Assembly: GCA_948099385.1 (NCBI GenBank)
Contig: CANUEZ040000213.1
Span: 1,240,001-1,304,000, forward strand
Origin: Fasciola hepatica
Taxonomy: Eukaryota; Platyhelminthes; Trematoda; Plagiorchiida; Fasciolidae
DNA: 64,000 nucleotides
Direction of reading: 5' to 3'
The notes beneath the pieces are model-generated. The model saw only the letters and a program-made list of their open reading frames with translations, had not been told where the DNA came from and did not search any database. The first letter of the stretch is position 1, and the number at the start of each line of letters is the position of its first letter. Below are positions 11,924-20,386 of the stretch, in pieces. The translations under genes and the position numbers were made by a program.

Positions 11924-12999
11924 CGATCACCAGCTGGGGGTTGGTACGGACCCGCTGGTGCACGCCGTCGCGCTGCGCTCACTCCTGGAACGTGCGTTGC
12001 CAACGCTAGATTAGGCGTCACGGGCAGACCTGGTGGCAGACCGATGTGTGGATAGTCTGCCGGAGCCCTTGCGTGGGATGGTACGCGTCGCCCGTGCCGG
12101 CCGTTCACTGAATTTGGTCCAGCTCGCGGACGTGGCTCGAGAACTGGCCATGCTTGACGTACCTGTGGTCAATACGGCCCATGTCGAAGATTCATGGAAG
12201 GACGTCGAACTTGTGGGGGAGAATTATGAACTGGACCTTTCGAACCTGGAGGACGAACCAGTGAAAGCCGAAAAGTTGGAAGAAACCGAGTTTTCTTGCT
12301 GTGGAAACGTGGAATCTATCTTATACGAACAGCCTGAAATCCCGAAGGATATTGAAGGAAGTATACCGGAAACATTTCTGCTGGAGACTTCAATCACTAC
12401 TGATGAGGTGGAAGATGTCGGAAAACTGAACCGTACCTCTGAAAATATGGAAAACTGTAACCGGGATTGCTCTGAAAGTCAACCTGATGATGGTGGAAAC
12501 GAAGACATGTCATTTGCTCCAGTCTCCATTGCATCGAAAGACAACGGGTCATGTCTTGCGCAATGTGAAACCAAGACGCCGTTCAAAGTGGATACAGAAG
12601 ACGTTTACCCCCTACCTGAGCAAGTGCCGGGTGAGGAAGTCCAACCTTATGCATCCCGAATGGAGACTGCTGGAAGTCATATCCAGGATGATAGGGGAAT
12701 GACACAACGCATGGTGCTCAGTAACTTTGAAGTGGTCAGGCACGATGTCGTGCTGACGTGCGATAAAAGTCAAGTGTTGTGTTCAGTATTCACTCTCCAC
12801 TGTTGCTATCTAGAGTCAAGGCTGGTGTCGGGGCGCATCCCGGACCGGACAAAGCACACCACCGGAGGGACTGTGGGACAGATGACAACACCGCCACGAA
12901 CCGGTATTGGGGGATTTGCATCCGAAGTAAAGGAAGACTTGAAGACAGTCTGCAGGATTTGGATCGTCTTTTTCTCTTTTTTTTGTCAGGGGGGAGGAG
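11924..12999 (+). pseudogene. LTR-retroelement internal region, unit 1 (gag-like, interrupted)
   Basis: Same sequence as units 2-4 but with a TAG stop at 12012-12014 in place of GAG, leaving an open frame only from 12033 to 13007. The N-terminal part resembles the C-terminal half of a gypsy capsid (LRSLLERALP, then DSLPEPLRGMVRVARAG). The rest is acidic and unrecognised. Confidence 0.7.
12988..12999 (+). promoter_or_regulatory. Polypurine tract next to LTR (unit 1)
   Basis: AGGGGGGAGGAG directly precedes the TGTTGTGAG start of the LTR, the expected site for plus-strand priming. It is repeated before the other LTRs at 14600, 16201 and 17796, and in the fragment at 41350. Confidence 0.85.
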
Positions 13000-13291
13000 T
13001 GTTGTGAGTGTATATACTACTTATTAAGTAGTTGATTGCTGAAGGCGGAACTATCGTCATTCGTGGATTACCAAAGCCGCTATGCCCAAGAGACCGAACG
13101 CAAGAAGGTGAACAGCAACAGGCGAACCGCACAACTGCTTCTCCGTCGGATGGTGACTGTCTCCAAGTGAAGGGGAACGGTGACTTTCCAAACAAGCATG
13201 TTTGTAACGTTTGTTTTGTTTTGTCGATGTCCGAACGAGCTATTGGCAATAAACAACCTAGTCACCCAGGCACGTCTTGTAGATTATAACA
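13000..13291 (+). repeat. LTR, unit 1 (292 bp)
   Basis: Starts TGTTGTGAG and ends ATTATAACA, giving the inverted TGTT...AACA termini of an LTR. A TATATAC motif lies near the start and a polyadenylation-type GCAATAAAC about 45 bp before the end. A polypurine tract abuts its left end. Its right end touches the (TAG)n tract of PLE-B. No 5' LTR partner is present in the unit. Confidence 0.88.
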
Positions 13292-13319
13292 GTAGTAGTA
13301 GTAGTAGTAGTAGTAGTAT

Positions 13320-13524
13320 TGGTCCTAGTGGCACTCCGGGTTTGTGTAGTTTCGGTAAACCATACAGTTGTGCAATTTGAGTTCCTTTTGGCTTCAGATG
13401 GTTAGCTGTGCTTTCATCAATGAAGTGTCCTTCTAGTAGAAACTGTACTTCTGTCGATATCTGTTGTTCTAGTTCTTTAGGGTCTTCACAGTCATCTTCG
13501 AGTACAAACTTGCTGGGATCATGA
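13320..13524 (-). pseudogene. PLE-B RT N-terminal fragment, unit 2
   Basis: Same fragment as unit 1 with a few substitutions (CEDPKE where unit 1 has CEEPKE). Its left border is the (TAG)n tract and its right border the ATGA breakpoint. Confidence 0.85.
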
Positions 13525-13558
13525 CGATCACCAGCTGGGAGTTGGTACGGACCCGCTG

Positions 13559-14608
13559 GTGCACGCCGTCGCGCTCCGCTCACTCCTGGAACGTGCGTTG
13601 CCAACGCTAGATGAGGCGTCACGGGCAGACCTGGTGGCAGACCGATGTGTGGATAGTCTGCCGGAGCCCTTGCGTTGGATGGTACGCGTCGCCCGTGCCG
13701 GCCGTTCACTGAATTTGGTCCAGCTCGCGGACGTGGCTCGAGAACTGGCCATGCTTGACGTACCTGTGGTCAATACGGCCCATGTCGGAGATTCATGGAA
13801 GGACGTCGAACTTGTGGGGGAGAATTATGAACTGGACCTTTCGAACCTGGAGGACGAACCAGTGAAAGCCGAAAAGTTGGAAGAAACCGAGTTTTCTTGC
13901 TGTGGAAACGTGGAATCTATCTTATACGAACAGCCTGAAATCCCGAAGGATATTGAAGGAAGTATACCGGAAACATTTCTGCTGGAGACTTCAATCACTA
14001 CTGATGAGGTGGAAGATGTCGGAAAACTGAACCGTACCTCTGAAAATATGGAAAACTGTAACCGGGATTGCTCTGAAAGTCAACCTGATGATGGTGGAAA
14101 CGAAGACATGTCATTTGCTCCAGTCTCCATTGCATCGAAAGACAACGGGTCATGTCTTGCGCAATGTGAAACCAAGACGCCGTTCAAAGTGGATACAGAA
14201 GACGTTTACCCCCTACCTGAGCAAGTGCCGGGTGAGGAAGTCCAACCTTATGCATCCCGAATGGAGACTGCTGGAAGTCATATCCAGGATGATAGGGGAA
14301 TGACACAACGCATGGTGCTCAGTAACTTTGAAGTGGTCAGGCACGATGTCGTGCTGACGTGCGATAAAAGTCAAGTGTTGTGTTCAGTATTCACTCTCCA
14401 CTGTTGCTATCTAGAGTCAAGGCTGGTGTCGGGGCGCATCCCGGACCGGACAAAGCACACCACCGGAGGGACTGTGGGACAGATGACAACACCGCCACGA
14501 ACCGGTATTGGGGGATTTGCATCCGAAGTAAAGGAAGACTTGAAGACAGTCTGCAGGATTTGGATCGTCTTTTTCTCTTTTTTTTGTCAGGGGGGAGGAG
14601 TGTTGTGA
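13559..14608 (+). CDS. Gag-like ORF of LTR element, unit 2
   Basis: A 349-codon open frame with no convincing ATG at its start (the first codon is GTG, and the frame is open upstream into the PLE part). Residues 1-65 resemble the gypsy capsid C-terminal half, with ALRSLLERALPTLDEASRAD and LNLVQLADVARELA. Residues 70-250 are acidic, with many E and D and no CCHC knuckle. No protease, RT, RNase H or integrase is present. The stop (TGA) lies in the first bases of the LTR. It is probably the fused ends of a gag and a 3' region after loss of pol. Nearly identical ORFs occur in units 3 and 4. Confidence 0.6.
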   Translation: MHAVALRSLLERALPTLDEASRADLVADRCVDSLPEPLRWMVRVARAGRSLNLVQLADVARELAMLDVPVVNTAHVGDSWKDVELVGENYELDLSNLEDEPVKAEKLEETEFSCCGNVESILYEQPEIPKDIEGSIPETFLLETSITTDEVEDVGKLNRTSENMENCNRDCSESQPDDGGNEDMSFAPVSIASKDNGSCLAQCETKTPFKVDTEDVYPLPEQVPGEEVQPYASRMETAGSHIQDDRGMTQRMVLSNFEVVRHDVVLTCDKSQVLCSVFTLHCCYLESRLVSGRIPDRTKHTTGGTVGQMTTPPRTGIGGFASEVKEDLKTVCRIWIVFFSFFCQGGGVL

Positions 14609-14892
14609 GTGTATATACTACTTATTAAGTAGTTGATTGCTGAAGGCGGAACTATCGTCATTCGTGGATTACCAAAGCCGCTATGCCCAAGAGACCGAAC
14701 GCAAGAAGGTGAACAGCAACAGGCGAACCGCACAACTGCTTCTCCGTCGGATGGTGACTGTCTCCAAGTGAAGGGGAACGGTGACTTTCCAAACAAGCAT
14801 GTTTGTAACGTTTGTTTTGTTTTGTCGATGTCCGAACGAGCTATTGGCAATAAACAACCTAGTCACCCAGGCACGTCTTGTAGATTATAACA
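14601..14892 (+). repeat. LTR, unit 2 (292 bp)
   Basis: Identical in structure and length to the LTR of unit 1, preceded by the same polypurine tract and followed by a (TAG)n tract. Confidence 0.88.
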
Positions 14893-14920
14893 GTAGTAGT
14901 AGTAGTAGTAGTAGTAGTAT

Positions 14921-15125
14921 TGGTCCTAGTGGCACTCCGGGTTTGTGTAGTTTCGGTAAACCATACAGTTGTGCAATTTGAGTTCCTTTTGGCTTCAGAT
15001 GGTTAGCTGTGCTTTCATCAATGAAGTGTCCTTCTAGTAGAAACTGTACTTCTGTCGATATCTGTTGTTCTAGTTCTTTAGGGTCTTCACAGTCATCTTC
15101 GAGTACAAACTTGCTGGGATCATGA
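14921..15125 (-). pseudogene. PLE-B RT N-terminal fragment, unit 3
   Basis: Third copy of the same RT fragment with the same two borders. Confidence 0.85.
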
Positions 15126-15159
15126 CGATCACCAGCTGGGAGTTGGTACGGACCCGCTG

Positions 15160-16209
15160 GTGCACGCCGTCGCGCTGCGCTCACTCCTGGAACGTGCGTT
15201 GCCAACGCTAGATGAGGCGTCACGGGCAGACCTGGTGGCAGACCGATGTGTGGATAGTCTGCCGGAGCCCTTGCGTTGGATGGTACGCGTCGCCCGTGCC
15301 GGCCGTTCACTGAATTTGGTCCAGCTCGCGGACGTGGCTCGAGAACTGGCCATGCTTGACGTACCTGTGGTCAATACGGCCCATGTCGGAGATTCATGGA
15401 AGGACGTCGAACTTGTGGGGGAGAATTATGAACTGGACCTTTCGAACCTGGAGGACGAACCAGTGAAAGCCGAAAAGTTGGAAGAAACCGAGTTTTCTTG
15501 CTGTGGAAACGTGGAATCTATCTTATACGAACAGCCTGAAATCCCGAAGGATATTGAAGGAAGTATACCGGAAACATTTCTGCTGGAGACTTCAATCACT
15601 ACTGATGAGGTGGAAGATGTCGGAAAACTGAACCGTACCTCTGAAAATATGGAAAACTGTAACCGGGATTGCTCTGAAAGTCAACCTGATGATGGTGGAA
15701 ACGAAGACATGTCATTTGCTCCAGTCTCCATTGCATCGAAAGACAACGGGTCATGTCTTGCGCAATGTGAAACCAAGACGCCGTTCAAAGTGGATACAGA
15801 AGACGTTTACCCCCTACCTGAGCAAGTGCCGGGTGAGGAAGTCCAACCTTATGCATCCCGAATGGAGACTGCTGGAAGTCATATCCAGGATGATAGGGGA
15901 ATGACACAACGCATGGTGCTCAGTAACTTTGAAGTGGTCAGGCACGATGTCGTGCTGACGTGCGATAAAAGTCAAGTGTTGTGTTCAGTATTCACTCTCC
16001 ACTGTTGCTATCTAGAGTCAAGGCTGGTGTCGGTGCGCATCCCGGACCGGACAAAGCACACCACCGGAGGGACTGTGGGACAGATGACAACACCGCCACG
16101 AACCGGTATTGGGGGATTTGCATCCGAAGTAAAGGAAGACTTGAAGACAGTCTGCAGGATTTGGATCGTCTTTTTCTCTTTTTTTTGTCAGGGGGGAGGA
16201 GTGTTGTGA
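15160..16209 (+). CDS. Gag-like ORF of LTR element, unit 3
   Basis: A 349-codon frame almost identical to unit 2. It differs at the VSG to VSV codon, a state shared with unit 4 and with the fragment at 40927-41364. The same lack of pol domains and of a clear start applies. Confidence 0.6.
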   Translation: MHAVALRSLLERALPTLDEASRADLVADRCVDSLPEPLRWMVRVARAGRSLNLVQLADVARELAMLDVPVVNTAHVGDSWKDVELVGENYELDLSNLEDEPVKAEKLEETEFSCCGNVESILYEQPEIPKDIEGSIPETFLLETSITTDEVEDVGKLNRTSENMENCNRDCSESQPDDGGNEDMSFAPVSIASKDNGSCLAQCETKTPFKVDTEDVYPLPEQVPGEEVQPYASRMETAGSHIQDDRGMTQRMVLSNFEVVRHDVVLTCDKSQVLCSVFTLHCCYLESRLVSVRIPDRTKHTTGGTVGQMTTPPRTGIGGFASEVKEDLKTVCRIWIVFFSFFCQGGGVL

Positions 16210-16493
16210 GTGTATATACTACTTATTAAGTAGTTGATTGCTGAAGGCGGAACTATCGTCATTCGTGGATTACCAAAGCCGCTATGCCCAAGAGACCGAA
16301 CGCAAGAAGGTGAACAGCAACAGGCGAACCGCACAACTGCTTCTCCGTCGGATGGTGACTGTCTCCAAGTGAAGGGGAACGGTGACTTTCCAAACAAGCA
16401 TGTTTGTAACGTTTGTTTTGTTTTGTCGATGTCCGAACGAGCTATTGGCAATAAACAACCTAGTCACCCAGGCACGTCTTGTAGATTATAACA
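16202..16493 (+). repeat. LTR, unit 3 (292 bp)
   Basis: Same termini and polypurine tract as the other units. It is followed by the shortest (TAG)n tract of the array. Confidence 0.88.
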
Positions 16494-16515
16494 GTAGTAG
16501 TAGTAGTAGTAGTAT

Positions 16516-16720
16516 TGGTCCAAGTGGCACTCCGGGTTTGTGTAGTTTCGGTAAACCATACAGTTGTGCAATTTGAGTTCCTTTTGGCTTCAGATGGTGA
16601 GCTGTGCTTTCATCAATGAAGTGTCCTTCTAGTAGAAACTGTACTTCTGTCGATATCTGTTGTTCTAGTTCTTTAGGGTCTTCACAGTCATCTTCGAGTA
16701 CAAACTTGCTGGGATCATGA
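16516..16720 (-). pseudogene. PLE-B RT N-terminal fragment, unit 4
   Basis: Fourth copy. It has STAHHLKPKG where units 1-3 have STANHLKPKG, a variant shared with the flanking PLE copy at 18156 and with 38879, so it may be closest to the parent element. Confidence 0.85.
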
Positions 16721-16754
16721 CGATCACCAGCTGGGAGTTGGTACGGACCCGCTG

Positions 16755-17804
16755 GTGCACGCCGTCGCGCTCCGCTCACTCCTGGAACGTGCGTTGCCAA
16801 CGCTAGATGAGGCGTCACGGGCAGACCTGGTGGCAGACCGATGTGTGGATAGTCTGCCGGAGCCCTTGCGTTGGATGGTACGCGTCGCCCGTGCCGGCCG
16901 TTCACTGAATTTGGTCCAGCTCGCGGACGTGGCTCGAGAACTGGCCATGCTTGACGTACCTGTGGTCAATACGGCCCATGTCGGAGATTCATGGAAGGAC
17001 GTCGAACTTGTGGGGGAGAATTATGAACTGGACCTTTCGAACCTGGAGGACGAACCAGTGAAAGCCGAAAAGTTGGAAGAAACCGAGTTTTCTTGCTGTG
17101 GAAACGTGGAATCTATCTTATACGAACAGCCTGAAATCCCGAAGGATATTGAAGGAAGTATACCGGAAACATTTCTGCTGGAGACTTCAATCACTACTGA
17201 TGAGGTGGAAGATGTCGGAAAACTGAACCGTACCTCTGAAAATATGGAAAACTGTAACCGGGATTGCTCTGAAAGTCAACCTGATGATGGTGGAAACGAA
17301 GACATGTCATTTGCTCCAGTCTCCATTGCATCGAAAGACAACGGGTCATGTCTTGCGCAATGTGAAACCAAGACGCCGTTCAAAGTGGATACAGAAGACG
17401 TTTACCCCCTACCTGAGCAAGTGCCGGGTGAGGAAGTCCAACCTTATGCATCCCGAATGGAGACTGCTGGAAGTCATATCCAGGATGATAGGGGAATGAC
17501 ACAACGCATGGTGCTCAGTAACTTTGAAGTGGTCAGGCACGATGTCGTGCTGACGTGCGATAAAAGTCAAGTGTTGTGTTCAGTATTCACTCTCCACTGT
17601 TGCTATCTAGAGTCAAGGCTGGTGTCGGTGCGCATCCCGGACCGGACAAAGCACACCACCGGAGGGACTGTGGGACAGATGACAACACCGCCACGAACCG
17701 GTATTGGGGGATTTGCATCCGAAGTAAAGGAAGACTTGAAGACAGTCTGCAGGATTTGGATCGTCTTTTTCTCTTTTTTTTGTCAGGGGGGAGGAGTGTT
17801 GTGA
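16755..17804 (+). CDS. Gag-like ORF of LTR element, unit 4
   Basis: A 349-codon frame like unit 3, ending in the LTR. Preservation in three of four units may reflect recent copying and not function. Confidence 0.6.
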   Translation: MHAVALRSLLERALPTLDEASRADLVADRCVDSLPEPLRWMVRVARAGRSLNLVQLADVARELAMLDVPVVNTAHVGDSWKDVELVGENYELDLSNLEDEPVKAEKLEETEFSCCGNVESILYEQPEIPKDIEGSIPETFLLETSITTDEVEDVGKLNRTSENMENCNRDCSESQPDDGGNEDMSFAPVSIASKDNGSCLAQCETKTPFKVDTEDVYPLPEQVPGEEVQPYASRMETAGSHIQDDRGMTQRMVLSNFEVVRHDVVLTCDKSQVLCSVFTLHCCYLESRLVSVRIPDRTKHTTGGTVGQMTTPPRTGIGGFASEVKEDLKTVCRIWIVFFSFFCQGGGVL

Positions 17805-18087
17805 GTGTATATACTACTTATTAAGTAGTTGATTGCTGAAGGCGGAACTATCGTCATTCGTGGATTACCAAAGCCGCTATGCCCAAGAGACCGAACGCAA
17901 GAAGGTGAACAGCAACAGGCGAACCGCACAACTGCTTCTCCGTCGGATGGTGACTGTCTCCAAGTGAAGGGGAACGGTGACTTTCCAAACAAGCATGTTT
18001 GTAACGTTTGTTTTGTTTTGTCGATGTCCGAACGAGCTATTGGCAATAAACAACCTAGTCACCCAGGCACGTCTTGTAGATTATAAC

Positions 18088-18088
<1 letters not shown>
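17797..18088 (+). repeat. LTR, unit 4 (292 bp)
   Basis: Last LTR of the array, with termini as in the others. It joins the (TAG)n tract at 18089-18155, which has one TAT interruption. Confidence 0.88.
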
Positions 18089-18142
<54 letters not shown>

Positions 18143-18155
18143 GTAGTAGTAGTAT

Positions 18156-19200
18156 TGGTCCATGTGGCACTCCGGTTTTGTGTAGTTTCGGTAAACCATA
18201 CAGTTGTGCAATTTGAGTTCCTTTTGGCTTCAGATGGTGAGCTGTGCTTTCATCGATGAAGTGTCTTTCTAGTAGAAACTGTACTTCTGTCGATATCTGT
18301 TGTTCTAGTTCTTTAGGGTCTTCACAGTCATCTTCGAGTACAAACTTGCTGGAATCATGAAGAACACTTTCCATCTTCTTCTCATAATCATTCCGATCGA
18401 TCAGCACTGCTCCGGACCCCTTGTTAGGGCGTAAAACTAACAAATCAGGTCGCAACTGTAGCTCTTCAATGGCGGATGTGAATGTGCTCAGCTTTGCTTT
18501 GAACCAAGTCTCCGCATCTTTTCAAGTTGGTTTGACTATTTGTAGTTGTTCGAATGGATATTCGAATTGCGCCTGTCTTCATGCTGTGTAATTTACTCGG
18601 TGGTATGCACAAACGTAGACCAAACGAAAGAGCCTGTAGTTGAAGTTCATTCGTGCAACCGATGACAAATTGATCACAAACATTTCTCGTTGTTTCGGAA
18701 AATTTGGTTCGGCTAACGAGGCTCAGTTCGTCAAAAATTATTGATCATTCGATGCACGTGGTCTGAAGGGTCGTTAGATTTTCTTTATAATCATCAATCT
18801 GACATCGCATCAAACGTCTCAAATTCCTGGTAGAGGCACATATCTTATTCCTCCGTAAGCGTTTGCAAAACGTAATCGGGTATCTGTTGCAACGGACACT
18901 TTTTGTTCCAGAAAATTAATACAAACTCGAATCGTGGCAATTTTACATCTCAATCTGACTAGGTCATCGAGAGACCTAATGGTTGATTTCGGGAGACGAG
19001 ATCTGAGGAAATTTAGGCATGCTTTTCCCGAAATAATCTTGAAAAGAAAAGCCACAGTTGCAACATTGCATGATTCATGTCCGGGACGATTTCGCTGCAT
19101 CTCAACATGGTGCACACTGCACAACCATACTGTTTATATAAGTTCATGTAAAACCATAATTTTCGATAAATATAGGGGAAATTTCAAAAGTCAAGTTACG
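18156..19200 (-). pseudogene. Penelope-like element B: N-terminal coding part
   Basis: Read on the minus strand from right to left. An N-terminal segment (18819-19124) includes STIRSLDDLVRLRCKIATIR. A frameshifted stretch follows, then LQALSFGLRLCIPPSKLHSM and RPDLLVLRPNKGSGAVLIDR, and finally the RT start up to GVPHGPI at the (TAG)n tract. The LSxGxxxCIPP and RPNKGxGxVxxD motifs are typical of Penelope-like RTs. Frameshifts near 18800 and 18500 inactivate it. It is the 5' half of the element whose 3' half lies at 10488-11575. Confidence 0.8.
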
Positions 19201-19261
19201 TCACCATGGTAGAGACACATGAACAAAGAACTGTTTCTGTTGACACAATATTAGGTTTCCA

Positions 19262-19666
19262 TCAATGTATGGCAATGGTTTGAACAAACCTCAAAAGCCT
19301 GGTATTCTTTGCCACGTATATGACCCGAAACGCAGTGCTTCGGTCAGCTGGATGTTGCGTCATCAGAAGATGACGAGCGACGGCCGACGACGGGATCTTA
19401 TGGTTTCGAACGTTGTCATTGTGCCTTTGATCTGACCCTGGTTGCATCACAAAACGTTGTACCCAATTTGGAATATATTCAATCACTCGGTTACGTAACT
19501 GCGGCTCTGTTCGACCCACGTAGGTTGCTCCGCAACTAAACTGAAATTGATAAATCAGATTCGATTTGGTATACAGAGGTGGACGTTGTTTCACCGACGG
19601 TGTGGGGATCTCAATCGTTCGATGAACAATTCTGAGGTCAGCTGCATAATATGTTCGGGCAATCAC
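19262..19666 (-). pseudogene. Penelope-like element B: GIY-YIG endonuclease C-terminus
   Basis: Minus-strand frame of 134 codons. It has a pre-domain segment (YYAADLRIVHRTIE), the GIY-YIG signature SCGATYVGRTEPQLRNRV, SSAVARHLLMTQHPADRSTA, and an end reading RFVQTIAIH. In active PLEs a glutamate is expected near this last position (FxEA type); here it is glutamine. The stop lies 60-140 bp before the N-terminal region of the next copy, in the head-to-tail order known for PLEs. The right edge is cut at 19667. Confidence 0.85.
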
Positions 19667-19759
19667 TCGGTATTTCTGTCTTGTTTTTCATGAATACGTC
19701 TAACATAAGACGTTCCCACCTTGCGTCATGGGTGATGGTTTATCAATTGTTTCCTCAGA

Positions 19760-20171
19760 TCTTTTTTCAGCATTCGAATATCTATTCGAACAACTACAAA
19801 TAGTCAAACCAACTTGAAAAGATGCGGAGACTTCGTTCAAAGCAAAGCTGAGCACATTCACATCCGCCATTGAAGAGCTACAGTTGCGAGCTGATTTGTT
19901 AGTTTTACGCCCTAACAAGGGGTCCGGAGCAGTGCTGATCGATCGGAATGATTATGAGAAGAAGATGGAAAGTGTTCGTCATGATCCCAGCTAGTTTGTA
20001 CTCGAAGAGAAGAAGAAATAGAACAACAGATATCGACAGAAGTACAGTTTCTACTAGAAGGACACTTCATCGATGAAAGCACAGCTCACCATCTGAAGCC
20101 AAAAGGAACTCAAATTGCACAACTGTATGGTTTACCGAAACTACACAAACCCGGAGTGCCACTTGGACCAA

Positions 20172-20202
<31 letters not shown>

Positions 20203-20386
20203 GCTAATTATAATAATAATACTACTATTATCTTTCTATCTATCTATCTATCTATGACAAATTCACCACAACACGAATTGGCCAAATGGCTGGAGAAATT
20301 GCTCGAGCCAGTTCATAAATCAATGGTCAGACACACTATCAAAGACAGTTCAGAAGTAGTAAAGCTTTTGGACCAGATCACGCTAT
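19760..20386 (+). pseudogene. Penelope-like element B, inverted 5'-half copy
   Basis: Plus-strand copy of the region from the linker (FEYLFEQLQIVKPT) through RPNKGSGAVLIDR, the microsatellite (20164-20252; CTA, AAT-type and TATC repeats) and SPQHELAKWLEKLLEPVHKS. It ends at LLDQI. Stops and a deletion near 20000 break the frame. It faces the GIY-YIG copy at 19262-19666, making an inverted pair. Confidence 0.8.

Larger units (their letters stand above)
11718..18155. repeat. Four-unit tandem array of LTR element::PLE hybrid (about 1.6 kb period)
   Basis: The units repeat with periods of 1601, 1601 and 1595 bp. Each holds, left to right, about 205 bp of PLE-B RT (minus strand), about 1075 bp of gypsy-type internal sequence (plus strand), a polypurine tract, a 292-bp LTR and a (TAG)n tract. 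Only a few substitutions separate units: units 1-2 read GGG and units 3-4 read GTG in the VSG/VSV codon, and unit 1 alone has a stop in the gag-like frame. Length differences come from the TAG tracts. Near identity implies recent amplification or homogenisation, or an assembly effect. Confidence 0.93.

Noticed and set aside
12398..12430. CTGATGAG followed by GGAAAAC in the gag-like ORF (repeated in each unit)
   Set aside because: Core is not canonical (CGAAAC missing), flanks do not pair, and the bases are explained by coding sequence.
13528..13773. Serine- and arginine-rich minus-strand ORF repeated in each array unit
   Set aside because: Antisense shadow of the GC-rich gag-like region.
13292..18155. 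Regularly spaced repeats that could suggest a CRISPR array
   Set aside because: The repeats are a trinucleotide microsatellite and 1.6-kb retroelement units in animal DNA; no repeat-spacer structure.
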